Source: Pseudomonadota bacterium (GTDB lineage Bacteria > Pseudomonadota > Alphaproteobacteria > Rhizobiales > Devosiaceae). Taken from it: DNA of 17,000 nucleotides. Positions within the stretch are counted from its first letter, which is position 1, and each line of letters starts with the position of its first letter. The position numbers and the translations under genes were made by a program. Shown here one piece after another: positions 1 to 6,273 of this stretch. The DNA is taken from the NCBI GenBank assembly GCA_023430705.1, contig JAEYZJ010000308.1, positions 1 to 17,000 on the forward strand, in the 5' to 3' direction. The notes under the pieces were generated by a model. It was not told the DNA's origin. It made no database searches and worked only from the letters and a program-made list of their open reading frames with translations.

Positions 1-788
1 ACGTTGTCGACCTCGAAGAAGGCCTTGAGGAACTCTTCCAGCACCCAGCGCAGCTGGCCGATATGCGAGCTCTTGTCGATGACGAGGCCTTCGACCTGGT
101 GGAACATCGGGGTGTGCGTCTGGTCGCTGTCGTGCCGGTAGGTGCGGCCCGGGATCACCACGCGGATCGGCGGGTCGATGGCGGTGGTGAGGTAGGGCGC
201 GGCCGGCTTCTCGTTGGTCTTGAGCATCGAGCGGATCTGCACCGGCGAGGTGTGGGTGCGCAGCACGCGCTTCACCCCGTCGGGCGAGGGCGCCATGAAG
301 AAGGTGTCGTGCATCTCGCGCGCGGGATGCCCCTCGGGGAAGTTGAGCGCGGTGAAGTTGTACCAGTCGGTCTCGATGTCGGGGCCTTCGGCGATCGAAA
401 AGCCCATGTCGGAGAAGATGGCGGTGATCTCGTCGATCACCTGGCTGACCGGGTGGATGCGGCCTTCCGCCGTCGGGGCGGGGCGCACCGGCAGGGTGAC
501 GTCGACGCGCTCGGCGGCGAGGCGTTGATCGAGCGCGGCCTTGGCGAGTTCGGCCGCCTTGGCCTCGATCAGCGCCGTGACCTCGGTCTTGAGCCCGTTG
601 ATGGCGGCGCCGGCGGCCTTGCGTTCCTCGGGGGCGATCGAGCCGAGCGTCGCGAGCAGCGCCGACACCGAGCCCTTCTTGCCGAGGGCGGCGACGCGCA
701 CCGCTTCGATGGCGCCTTCGTCTGCGGCGGCCGCTACGGCGGTGCCGATGTCGGCGCGGAGGGTGGCGATCTGGGCGTCGAGAGACAT
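1..788 (-). CDS. pheS: Phenylalanyl-tRNA synthetase alpha subunit, C-terminus cut off by window edge
   Basis: Charges tRNA-Phe with phenylalanine as the alpha part of the cytoplasmic alpha2beta2 class II synthetase. Reading the minus strand from the ATG at 788, the protein begins MSLDAQIATLRAD. It shows the N-terminal coiled-coil tRNA-binding arm over roughly the first 90 residues, then the catalytic core with the class II motif 2 region YRHDSDQTHTPMFHQVEG at about residues 210-235. About 262 residues are present of the usual 330-360, so the C-terminal part (motif 3) lies outside the window. The upstream ribosome site is weak (a GGAA about nine bases before the ATG). The gene follows rplT on the same strand after a hairpin-rich gap, the common rpmI-rplT-pheS-pheT order; pheT would be expected just beyond the left edge. 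Identification is secure. Confidence 0.97.
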   Translation of the reverse strand, partial: MSLDAQIATLRADIGTAVAAAADEGAIEAVRVAALGKKGSVSALLATLGSIAPEERKAAGAAINGLKTEVTALIEAKAAELAKAALDQRLAAERVDVTLPVRPAPTAEGRIHPVSQVIDEITAIFSDMGFSIAEGPDIETDWYNFTALNFPEGHPAREMHDTFFMAPSPDGVKRVLRTHTSPVQIRSMLKTNEKPAAPYLTTAIDPPIRVVIPGRTYRHDSDQTHTPMFHQVEGLVIDKSSHIGQLRWVLEEFLKAFFEVDN

Positions 789-826
789 GTGCAGCGTTCC
801 GGGAAGTTGTGTTTCGGGGCCAAACG

Positions 827-861
827 AAAAAGCCCCGCGCCATCCCCGTTTGGGGCGGCGC
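827..861 (-). terminator. Hairpin plus T-tract between rplT and pheS (terminator or attenuator)
   Basis: On the minus strand GCGCC (861-857) can pair with GGCGC (841-837), with an inner CCCC/GGGG stem. Alternatively GCCCC (856-852) pairs with GGGGC (836-832), which is followed directly by five T (831-827). The same GGGGC can also pair with a second GCCCC at 820-816, giving mutually exclusive folds. It sits after the rplT stop and before the pheS start, so it may end ribosomal-protein transcripts or partly control read-through into pheS. Seen in sequence; function inferred. Confidence 0.55.
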
Positions 862-903
862 AAGGCTTAGCTCAGGGCCTCAGAAAAGGCTAGGCGATTG
901 GCT

Positions 904-1305
904 TCAGGCGCTGACGCGCTGATGCGTGGTCGTCTCGAGGTTCTCGAGATATCCCAGGGCCTTCTTGGCCTGGGCGACCAGGGCGGCGAACGCTGCGGGC
1001 TCGGTGATCGCGAGATCGGAGAGCACCTTGCGGTCGACGGCAATCTCGGCCTTGCTGAGGCCGTCGATAAATCGACCGTAGGTCAGGCCGTGGTCGCGCA
1101 CGGCGGCGTTGATGCGCTGGATCCAGAGGGCGCGGAAGTTGCGCTTCTTGACGCGGCGATCGCGGTACGCGTACTGGCCGGCCTTGTCGACGGCGGCCTT
1201 GGCGGTGCGGATGGTGTTCTTGCGGCGACCGTAAAAACCGGAAGCGGCCTTGAGAACCTTCTTGTGGCGGGCGTGGGCGGTAACGCCTCTTTTAACGCGT
1301 GACAT
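904..1305 (-). CDS. rplT: 50S ribosomal protein bL20
   Basis: bL20 binds 23S rRNA early in assembly of the large subunit. The 133-residue product starts MSRVKRGVTAHARHKKVLK, the characteristic basic N-terminal extension, and continues through the conserved stretches GFYGRRKNTIRTA and FRALWIQRINAAVR. It is slightly longer than the common 117-120 residues because of a C-terminal tail (about residues 118-133, ending HQRVSA), which is usual in alphaproteobacteria. The start is fixed by a strong Shine-Dalgarno AAGGAG at 1320-1315, nine bases before the ATG; this site overlaps the rpmI stop codon (TAAGGAG), so the two genes are translationally linked. In several bacteria L20 represses its own operon by binding the leader mRNA; whether that happens here is not shown. 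Confidence 0.98.
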   Translation of the reverse strand: MSRVKRGVTAHARHKKVLKAASGFYGRRKNTIRTAKAAVDKAGQYAYRDRRVKKRNFRALWIQRINAAVRDHGLTYGRFIDGLSKAEIAVDRKVLSDLAITEPAAFAALVAQAKKALGYLENLETTTHQRVSA

Positions 1306-1318
1306 CTATTGGCGCTCC

Positions 1319-1519
1319 TTAACGGTTATACGGCATGTACCACTTGACCAGACCTTCATCGCCCTTCTTGAGGATCTTGGTCCCCCGATGCGAGCGAATG
1401 TAGTCGGCGTCGTGGCTCAACAGCCGGTGCCGCTTGCCCGCGACGCCCGCTTTCACGCGGCCAGTCGCAGTCATCTTGAAGCGCTTCTTGGCGCCCGATT
1501 TGGTCTTCATCTTTGGCAT
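1319..1519 (-). CDS. rpmI: 50S ribosomal protein bL35
   Basis: Small basic large-subunit protein of 66 residues beginning MPKMKTKSGAKKRFKMTATG and ending in the typical KKGDEGLVKWYMPYNR region. The usual bL35 length is 64-66. The reading frame is open upstream to 1624, but the N-terminus of the family and the Shine-Dalgarno AAGGA at 1531-1527, seven bases before the ATG at 1519, fix the start. It is the first gene of rpmI-rplT-pheS here. Normally infC sits directly upstream of rpmI; in this window infC is 6.8 kb away, so rpmI must use its own promoter in the 1520-1658 gap. Identification is secure. Confidence 0.97.
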   Translation of the reverse strand: MPKMKTKSGAKKRFKMTATGRVKAGVAGKRHRLLSHDADYIRSHRGTKILKKGDEGLVKWYMPYNR

Positions 1520-1540
1520 TTTGCTGTCCTTGTTGGAGCA

Positions 1541-1597
1541 GCCCTTGCGGGCCAGCATTCGGGATCGCCACGGCATGCCTTTGGGCCGGGCGGCCCG
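1541..1597 (-). promoter_or_regulatory. Structured rpmI leader: two short hairpins
   Basis: Within the predicted rpmI leader the minus strand holds GGGCC-GCCC-GGCCC (1597-1584) and GCCC-GCAA-GGGC (1552-1541). The second is capped by a GNRA-type tetraloop and ends about nine bases upstream of the rpmI ribosome site. Ribosomal-protein leaders often carry such folds for autoregulation by L20. That role is only an inference here; the stems are short for so GC-rich a genome. Confidence 0.3.
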
Positions 1598-1611
1598 TCG
1601 AAGAAGCCGGG

Positions 1612-1640
1612 TGTATAGGGGCAAACCCGCGGGCGCGCAA
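1612..1640 (-). promoter_or_regulatory. Candidate promoter for rpmI-rplT
   Basis: On the minus strand TTGCGC (1640-1635) and TATACA (1617-1612) are separated by 17 bases, a sigma-70-type arrangement with a modest -35. It lies just past the MarR gene stop and would leave a leader of about 85 bases before rpmI. A 5-bp GGGGC/GCCCC hairpin at 1641-1654, just upstream, could weakly end MarR transcription but lacks a good T-tract. Confidence 0.45.
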
Positions 1641-1658
1641 GGGGCTGGCGCCCCGCTT

Positions 1659-2081
1659 TCAGGCGCGGTTCGCCGCAGCCAGCTCGCTCAGCCCGTCGAT
1701 GAGGTGCGCCGCCTCGGTGCGGGTCAGCGAGGCGAGCGCCTGCCGGTCGGCCTCGGCCGCGGCGTGGGCCGCGAGCGGCAGCACCTGCCTCGCCTTGTCG
1801 CTGAGGTAGAGGCCCTGCGCCCGGCCCTTGCCGAGCGAAGCCTTCTCGATCCAGCCTTCGCTTTCGAGCCCGGCCAGGGTCCGCGCCACGCCCGGCTGCT
1901 CGAGGTCGAGGCGCACCGCCAGCTCCGCCTGCGTCAGCCCCTCGCGCTGCGCGATCTCACTGAGCGCGGTGAACTGGGCCGGATGCAGCCCGAACGGCAG
2001 CAGCGCCTCGCGCAGCCCGTTGGCGAGCTGGCGGGCCAGCAGGCTCGCGACGTGGAACAGGGTTTCCTTGTGATCGTACAT
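1659..2081 (-). CDS. MarR-family transcriptional regulator
   Basis: Predicted dimeric winged-helix DNA-binding repressor of 140 residues, normal for MarR. Residues about 30-95 hold the wHTH: LHPAQFTALSEIAQREG, the recognition helix region LTQAELAVRLDLEQPGVART, then the wing with LESEGWIEKASLGKGRAQGLYLS. The flanking helices should form the dimer interface. A strong GGAGGAGG ribosome site sits directly before the ATG at 2081. The gene begins 67 bases after the stop of the CD-NTase-like gene on the same strand, so the two could be co-transcribed. A near-palindrome lies about 25-40 bases upstream of its start and is a candidate operator. The ligand and targets cannot be read from sequence; no obvious efflux or aromatic-degradation gene is adjacent. 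Confidence 0.9.
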   Translation of the reverse strand: MYDHKETLFHVASLLARQLANGLREALLPFGLHPAQFTALSEIAQREGLTQAELAVRLDLEQPGVARTLAGLESEGWIEKASLGKGRAQGLYLSDKARQVLPLAAHAAAEADRQALASLTRTEAAHLIDGLSELAAANRA

Positions 2082-2106
2082 GCATCCTCCTCCGCTGAGG
2101 ATGCGG

Positions 2107-2124
2107 TAATGATAGCGCTACCGG
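2107..2124. promoter_or_regulatory. Operator-like palindrome upstream of marR-type gene
   Basis: The plus strand reads TAATGATAGCGCTACCGG. Its core GATAGC/GCTACC (2111-2122) is a palindrome with one mismatched pair, and the centre TAGCGCTA is perfect. It resembles the LacI-family operator type TGATAGCGCTATCA known from alphaproteobacteria, but could equally be an autoregulatory MarR site. No LacI gene is present in the window. Confidence 0.4.
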
Positions 2125-2148
2125 CCTTAAACGAACATTGCCGGTGTG

Positions 2149-2934
2149 CTACCGTACGATCTCGGACCACGGGCGGCCGCTGCGGGCCGCCGCCGCCGCC
2201 AGCGCGATCGAGCGCTTCTGGGCCCGGGTCAGCTCTTCCGAGACGATATTGGCGGCGTTGGCCGGGTCGAGCATGGCGCGCGGCACCAGCAGCCGCTCGA
2301 GGAAGCCGAGCGTCGCCCAGACGTTTTCGACCAGCGCGCCGGCGGGTCGCCGCCGCAGCGCCGCGACGACCGCGAGCTCGAGATAGAAGGAGGGGAAGTC
2401 GAGCCCGTTCTGGTCGCGCCAGAGCTTGAGGATGCGGATCTCGTCCTGCCGGCCCGTCTCGTGGGTATCGAGCACGTGCTGGTGGAGGTTGGTGGTGATG
2501 GCGAGGGCGCGGCGGGCCGAGTAGATCTCGTGGATGTCCGAGATCGTCGACAGCCGCTTGGCCGGCAGGATGTCGACCGTGATGGTGTCGGAAACCCTGA
2601 GCCCGATGGTGACGTCGCGCCGGATCGGATGGAGGCCGAGGCGCCCGAAGGTCGAGAACATCGACTCGTAGACTTCCGGGATCCGGCGCTGCGACCGGGT
2701 CCGGATCCAGACCACGAAATCCATGCAGATGCCGGTGCGGTTGGCGGTGGCTTTCTCGAAGGCGCCGCCCGGCACCACCTCGACGATGTGCTCGCCGCCC
2801 CAGGCGGTGCAGAGCAGCTCGATCTTGCCGGCGATGTCCTCGAGCTCGGCCGCCGAACGCCGGTCCACCACCTCCCGTGCGAGGATGCGGGAAAGATAAT
2901 CCGAGGCACTTACGCTGCTGACTGCGGTACTCAT
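2149..2934 (-). CDS. OAS/CD-NTase-fold protein with degenerate active site (orphan, likely pseudoenzyme)
   Basis: A 261-residue protein with the fold signatures of 2'-5' oligoadenylate synthetase, cGAS and bacterial CD-NTases. Residues 53-76 (start VVPGGAFEKAT, end CMDFVVW) align without gaps to the OAS nucleotide-binding loop VVKGGSSGKGT...SDADLVVF as I recall it. Residues 118-125 TVDILPA match the third-aspartate strand. Residues 165-192 (EIRILKLW, then FPSFYLELAVVAAL) match the OAS/CD-NTase helical core, and 222-232 (LDPANAANIV) matches the C-terminal DPANxxNN-like motif. Departures: the first metal-binding Asp is Cys70, the loop Ser is Ala58 and the KGT Gly is Ala62; Asp72 and Asp121 are retained. 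Families of this type make cyclic or linear oligonucleotide messengers; loss of one metal ligand suggests weak or no catalysis. The start ATG at 2934 lacks a clear ribosome site. The downstream neighbour is MarR and the upstream one LysR; no effector, Cap2/Cap3 or HORMA/TRIP13 gene is adjacent. Confidence 0.75.
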   Translation of the reverse strand: MSTAVSSVSASDYLSRILAREVVDRRSAAELEDIAGKIELLCTAWGGEHIVEVVPGGAFEKATANRTGICMDFVVWIRTRSQRRIPEVYESMFSTFGRLGLHPIRRDVTIGLRVSDTITVDILPAKRLSTISDIHEIYSARRALAITTNLHQHVLDTHETGRQDEIRILKLWRDQNGLDFPSFYLELAVVAALRRRPAGALVENVWATLGFLERLLVPRAMLDPANAANIVSEELTRAQKRSIALAAAAARSGRPWSEIVR

Positions 2935-2956
2935 GCCGGCGTTGTACGCAAGGTCA

Positions 2957-2990
2957 TGCGGATAGACCAGTATTGGCGAAGAAATCCGCA
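2957..2990. repeat. Inverted repeat upstream of the CD-NTase-like gene
   Basis: TGCGGAT (2957-2963) and ATCCGCA (2984-2990) form a perfect 7-bp inverted repeat with a 20-base spacer, in a locally less GC-rich stretch that ends 22 bases before the start codon. It could be a regulator site or a weak hairpin ending LysR transcription; there is no T-tract. Confidence 0.4.
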
Positions 2991-3037
2991 GTAGATGGTT
3001 ATTGCGCAGAGTTAATCGGCATGGCGCGGCGTCACGG

Positions 3038-3925
3038 TTACTCCCTGAGACCGGCGGCGATTGCCTCCATGAAGGCCGTGAGCCGCCGCGGCACCATCCG
3101 GCGCGAGGGATAGACGAGGTGGATCGGCAGCGTCATGCGGTCCCAGTCGGGGAGCACTTCCACCAGCTGGCCGGTAGCCAGCGGGCCCGCCACGAGGTCG
3201 GTGGGGAGGTAGACGATGCCCGCCCCGGCCAGCGCCGCTGCCAGCTGCGCCTCGCCATTGTCGATCTGCAGCCCGCCCCCGACCTCGGCGATCACCGCGA
3301 CCCCGTCCGGTCCGTGGAACGGCCAGCGGTTGCGCGGGCTCATGTTGAGATTGAGGATGCAGCGATGGTGCCTCAGGTCCTCGGGCGTCGGCGGCAGGCC
3401 CCGCGCGGCCGCGTAGGAGGGCGCCGCGACGCACCGGAAGCGATAGGTGCCGACCCGCCGCGCGATCATCGTCGAGGCCTGCAGCTCGCCGATCCGGATG
3501 GCGACGTCATGGCCTTCGGCGATGAGGTCGGCGCGCCGGTCGCTGAGGCTGAGCTCGACCGTCACGTCCGGATTGCGCTCGCAGAAGCGCGCCACGATCC
3601 CCGCCAGCCGGTGGATGCCGAGCGTCGCCGGCCCGGTGGCGCGGATGCGCCCGGTGAGCCGGCCCGCCTCGCCGCGCGTCAGGTCCTCGAGTTCGCCCAC
3701 CGCCTCGAGCACGGCCTCGGCCTGCGCGAAAAAGCTCTCGCCCAGTTCGGTGAGGCGCTGCGCCCGTGTCGTGCGCTCGATGAGGCGCGCGCCGTGATGC
3801 TCCTCCAGCGCCTGGATGCGGCGGCCGACCATGGCCGGCGAGACGCCCAGCAGGCGGGCCGCAGCCGCGAAGCTTCCCGCCTTCACCGCGGTGACGAAGG
3901 TCTCGAGATTGGTCAGCTCGGCCAT
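3038..3925 (-). CDS. LysR-family transcriptional regulator
   Basis: A 295-residue LysR regulator, the normal length. The N-terminal winged helix-turn-helix spans about residues 1-60, with the hallmark ETFVTAVKAGSFAAAARLLG followed by PAMVGRRIQALEEHHGARL and RTTRAQRLTELG. A linker helix follows to about residue 90, then the periplasmic-binding-protein-like effector domain from about residue 92. The start at 3925 has GGAG seven bases upstream. It is divergent from the F420-reductase-like gene at 4030 across a 104-base gap, the classic LysR arrangement, so that gene is the likely target. It belongs to the CrgA/DmlR-like subgroup by overall look (inference). The inducer is unknown. Confidence 0.95.
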   Translation of the reverse strand: MAELTNLETFVTAVKAGSFAAAARLLGVSPAMVGRRIQALEEHHGARLIERTTRAQRLTELGESFFAQAEAVLEAVGELEDLTRGEAGRLTGRIRATGPATLGIHRLAGIVARFCERNPDVTVELSLSDRRADLIAEGHDVAIRIGELQASTMIARRVGTYRFRCVAAPSYAAARGLPPTPEDLRHHRCILNLNMSPRNRWPFHGPDGVAVIAEVGGGLQIDNGEAQLAAALAGAGIVYLPTDLVAGPLATGQLVEVLPDWDRMTLPIHLVYPSRRMVPRRLTAFMEAIAAGLRE

Positions 3926-4029
3926 TCGATACTCCAGCGCAAGAGTGAAGCTCCAACAGCGGCAATTCTATACCGGGTAGCCGGGGCGTAGATAGCGTCA
4001 TCGCAAACGCAACGGAGGGAGTTCCCCCA
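3926..4029. promoter_or_regulatory. Divergent LysR control region
   Basis: Shared upstream region of the lysR-type gene and the reductase-like gene. It contains TACC-G-GGTA (3971-3979), overlapping a TATACC that could be the -10 box for the plus-strand gene, and CTAT (3968-3971) mirrored by ATAG (3992-3995). LysR proteins bind short imperfect dyads of this sort. A good GGAGGG ribosome site lies at about 4014-4020 for the plus gene. Motif assignment is tentative. Confidence 0.4.
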
Positions 4030-4650
4030 ATGACCACCGCAATCCTGGGCCTGGGCAACATGGGCAGGGGCCTCGCCCGCCGCCTCGCCGGCAAGACCGA
4101 CCTCGTGCTCGGCGCGTCCGACCCCGCGGCCGCCGCAGACTTCGCCGCCTCCGTCGGGGCGCGGGTCACCGACTATCGCTCGGCCGCCGCAGCCGCCGAC
4201 CTCGTCGTCCTCGCCATGCCCTATCCCGTGGCGCTCGAACTGGCAAAGACCCTGCCGCTCGCCGGCAAGGCCGTCCTCGACATGACCAATCCGGTGAAGG
4301 CCGACTATTCCGGCCTCGAGATCGGCCACACCACCTCGGCCGCCGAGCAGCTGCAGCTGGCCGCGCCGGGCGCGCATGTGGTGAAGGCGTTCAACACGAT
4401 CTTTGCGAGCCTCTTCGACGCGCCCGCCCCGGCCACGGCCGGCGTTCCGGTGTTCATCGCCGGCGACGATGCCGGTGCGCTCGAGAAGGTCGCCGGCCTC
4501 GCGGCTGCGGCAGGCTTTGCGACGGAACAGGTGGGCGGCCTCGATGGCGCCCGGCTGCTCGAGCCGCTCGGCATGCTGAACATCCGCTTCGGCTACGGCC
4601 TTGGCCGCGGCACGGCGATCGCGCCGGCCTGGCTGAAGGTCGGGGCCTGA
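4030..4650 (+). CDS. NADPH-dependent F420-reductase-like oxidoreductase
   Basis: A 206-residue single-domain Rossmann protein of the NADP-oxidoreductase coenzyme-F420-dependent family (PF03807 type). The nucleotide-binding loop is GLGNMGRG at residues 7-14. Further family marks are LVVLAMPYP, the strand VLDMTNPVK, and AFNTIFASLF, with a C-terminal GGLDGARLLEPLGML segment. In bacteria lacking F420 such proteins are usually NAD(P)-dependent reductases of unassigned substrate, often beside a regulator. The start is supported by GGAGGG about ten bases upstream. It is divergent from the LysR gene and is closed by a strong terminator 15 bases after the stop, so it is probably a single-gene unit under LysR control. 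The true substrate is unknown. Confidence 0.88.
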   Translation: MTTAILGLGNMGRGLARRLAGKTDLVLGASDPAAAADFAASVGARVTDYRSAAAAADLVVLAMPYPVALELAKTLPLAGKAVLDMTNPVKADYSGLEIGHTTSAAEQLQLAAPGAHVVKAFNTIFASLFDAPAPATAGVPVFIAGDDAGALEKVAGLAAAAGFATEQVGGLDGARLLEPLGMLNIRFGYGLGRGTAIAPAWLKVGA

Positions 4651-4665
4651 CGGCCCGACGGAAAG

Positions 4666-4692
4666 AAGGCCGGGGAGCGATCCCCGGCCTTT
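4666..4692. terminator. Bidirectional rho-independent terminator
   Basis: An 11-bp perfect stem, AAGGCCGGGGA (4666-4676) with TCCCCGGCCTT (4681-4691), is closed by a GCGA tetraloop and followed by T on the plus strand; A-rich flanks give T residues on the minus strand. It lies between the converging reductase-like gene and the MHS transporter, so it serves both. Confidence 0.85.
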
Positions 4693-4730
4693 CCTCTGCC
4701 CCCCCCGCGCGGGGAGAGGATGGGCGACGG

Positions 4731-6077
4731 CTACGCGTCGATGTCGATGTCCTTGGTTTCCTTGCCGAGGAGGAGCGCGATCAGGGTCAGGACGGCCATG
4801 GCGCTGAGGTAGATGCCGACGAGGAACGGGCTGCCGCCGCCGGCGCTCCACAGCGCGACCGCGATGAACGGCGCAACGGCGGCCCCGAGGATCGAGGACA
4901 CGTTGTAGGAAATGCCCGAGCCGGTGTAGCGCACATTGGCCGGGAACAGCTCGGGCAGCAGCGCGCCCATCGGGCCGAAGGTCAGGCCCATCAGCGTGAA
5001 GCCGATGATCAGCCAGGCCATGGTGCCGGCAAAGCCGAGCGACAGCAGCGGCACCCAGACGAGGCCGAAGGCGGCGATCGCGACGGTCACCCAGATCAGC
5101 GTCTTGCGGCGGCCCCAGCGGTCGGCCCACGGGCCAGAGAGCAGGGTGAAGATGCCGAAGAACACGACGCCCACGATCATCATCAGGACGAACGTGTTGT
5201 AGCCGTAGCCGAGGCCGGGCAGCGCCGCGTCGGTGGCGGCGCGGCCGTAGCTCAGCGAGAACGTCGTCATCAGGTAGAACAGCACGTAGGTCGCGAGCAT
5301 GTAGAAGGTGCCGAGGACCAGCTCCTTCCAGTTGTTCCGGAACACCACCGCGAGCGGCAGGCGCTGTACCGTCCCGGTCGACCTGGCCTTCTCGAACGCG
5401 GCGCTTTCGACGAGGTTGAGCCGGACCCACAGGCCCACCGCCACCATGATGATCGAGAACAGGAACGGGATGCGCCAGCCCCAGTCGAGGAAGGCGGTCG
5501 AGGGCCGCGACGGATCGTCGGAGGGCAGCACCGCCGCGATGACGAGGAACAGCCCGTTGGCGAGGATGAAGCCGATCGGCGCACCCAGCTGCGGGAAGGT
5601 GCCGAAGACGGCGCGCTTGCCCTTGGGGGCATTCTCGGTGGCGACCAGCGCCGCCCCGCTCCACTCGCCGCCGAGCGCAAAGCCCTGCGCGAGCCGCAGG
5701 ATCACGAGGAGCGCCGGAGCGAGCCAGCCCGCCGCCTCGTAGGTCGGCAGCAGCCCGATCAGGAAGGTCGCGATGCCCATGGTGAGCAGCGCCCCGACCA
5801 GCGTCGCCTTGCGGCCGCGCCGGTCGCCCAGATGGCCGAAGAAGACGGCGCCGAGCGGCCGCGCCACCATGGCGGCGCCGAACACGGCGAACGAGGCGAG
5901 CAGCGCCGTCGTTTCGTTGCCGGCAGGGAAGAACAGGTGGGGGAACACCAGCACGGCGGCGGTGGCGTAGACGTAGAAATCGTAGAACTCGATCGTCGTG
6001 CCGACGAGGCTGGCAAGGATCACGCGCGATCGCGGATTGGCAGGCGCAGCGTCGGCCCGGGTGGCGACGGTGGTCAT
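4731..6077 (-). CDS. MHS-family MFS transporter (metabolite:H+ symporter)
   Basis: A 448-residue inner-membrane proton symporter with about 12 hydrophobic segments. Family marks: the N-terminal TTIEFYDFYVYATAA (residues 27-41), typical of the MHS group (ProP, ShiA, YhjE); the loop 2-3 motif GHLGDRRGRK (81-90); the RLAQGFALGGEWSGA signature (128-142); and a repeat of the loop motif, GPWADRWGRRK, in the second half. MHS members carry betaine, proline, shikimate, dicarboxylates or related acids; which one applies here cannot be told. GGAG lies five bases before the ATG. It is divergent from the DUF423-GMC oxidase pair, with a palindrome midway between them, which suggests joint control and an uptake-then-oxidation role (inference). 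Confidence 0.93.
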   Translation of the reverse strand: MTTVATRADAAPANPRSRVILASLVGTTIEFYDFYVYATAAVLVFPHLFFPAGNETTALLASFAVFGAAMVARPLGAVFFGHLGDRRGRKATLVGALLTMGIATFLIGLLPTYEAAGWLAPALLVILRLAQGFALGGEWSGAALVATENAPKGKRAVFGTFPQLGAPIGFILANGLFLVIAAVLPSDDPSRPSTAFLDWGWRIPFLFSIIMVAVGLWVRLNLVESAAFEKARSTGTVQRLPLAVVFRNNWKELVLGTFYMLATYVLFYLMTTFSLSYGRAATDAALPGLGYGYNTFVLMMIVGVVFFGIFTLLSGPWADRWGRRKTLIWVTVAIAAFGLVWVPLLSLGFAGTMAWLIIGFTLMGLTFGPMGALLPELFPANVRYTGSGISYNVSSILGAAVAPFIAVALWSAGGGSPFLVGIYLSAMAVLTLIALLLGKETKDIDIDA

Positions 6078-6165
6078 CTCAACTCCAATAGCATTTTGGG
6101 CGCCTGACAGGCTCGAAACGACGGTCGGGGAGGAGTCGACGAGTTCGAGGCGGCGCCGCAGCGTA

Positions 6166-6183
6166 CCGTACCAGCGGGTACGG
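6166..6183. promoter_or_regulatory. Perfect palindromic operator candidate between divergent genes
   Basis: CCGTACC-AGCG-GGTACGG is a perfect 7+4+7 inverted repeat centred at 6174.5. The midpoint of the gap between the MHS transporter start (6077) and the DUF423 start (6274) is 6175.5, so the site sits about 90 bases from each. An extra GTACC copy directly precedes it (6163-6167). A second smaller dyad, GCCTG-A-CAGGC, lies at 6101-6111 nearer the transporter. No regulator gene for it is evident nearby. Confidence 0.5.
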
Positions 6184-6273
6184 GCGGGCCGGACATGCGC
6201 CTTCGCGCCCGCAAGTGCAAGTGGATTCTACACCCCGGCTCCGGCTAGGAATGGGAGATCACGGAGTGTTGTC

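Noticed and set aside
700..843. Frame from ATG at 843 (minus) with adjacent Phe codons, a possible pheS leader peptide
   Set aside because: The frame has no stop before pheS and runs on in an alternative frame through it, so it is not a discrete leader peptide.
1659..3925. A CBASS or other nucleotide-signalling defence operon around the CD-NTase-like gene
   Set aside because: No phospholipase, TM, nuclease, TIR, HORMA, TRIP13 or E1/E2-like gene is adjacent, and the active site is degenerate. Only the orphan protein is supported.
3913..5664. Long minus-strand frame covering the reductase-like gene and part of the MHS transporter
   Set aside because: Crosses a strong bidirectional terminator and two secure genes; composition typical of a shadow.
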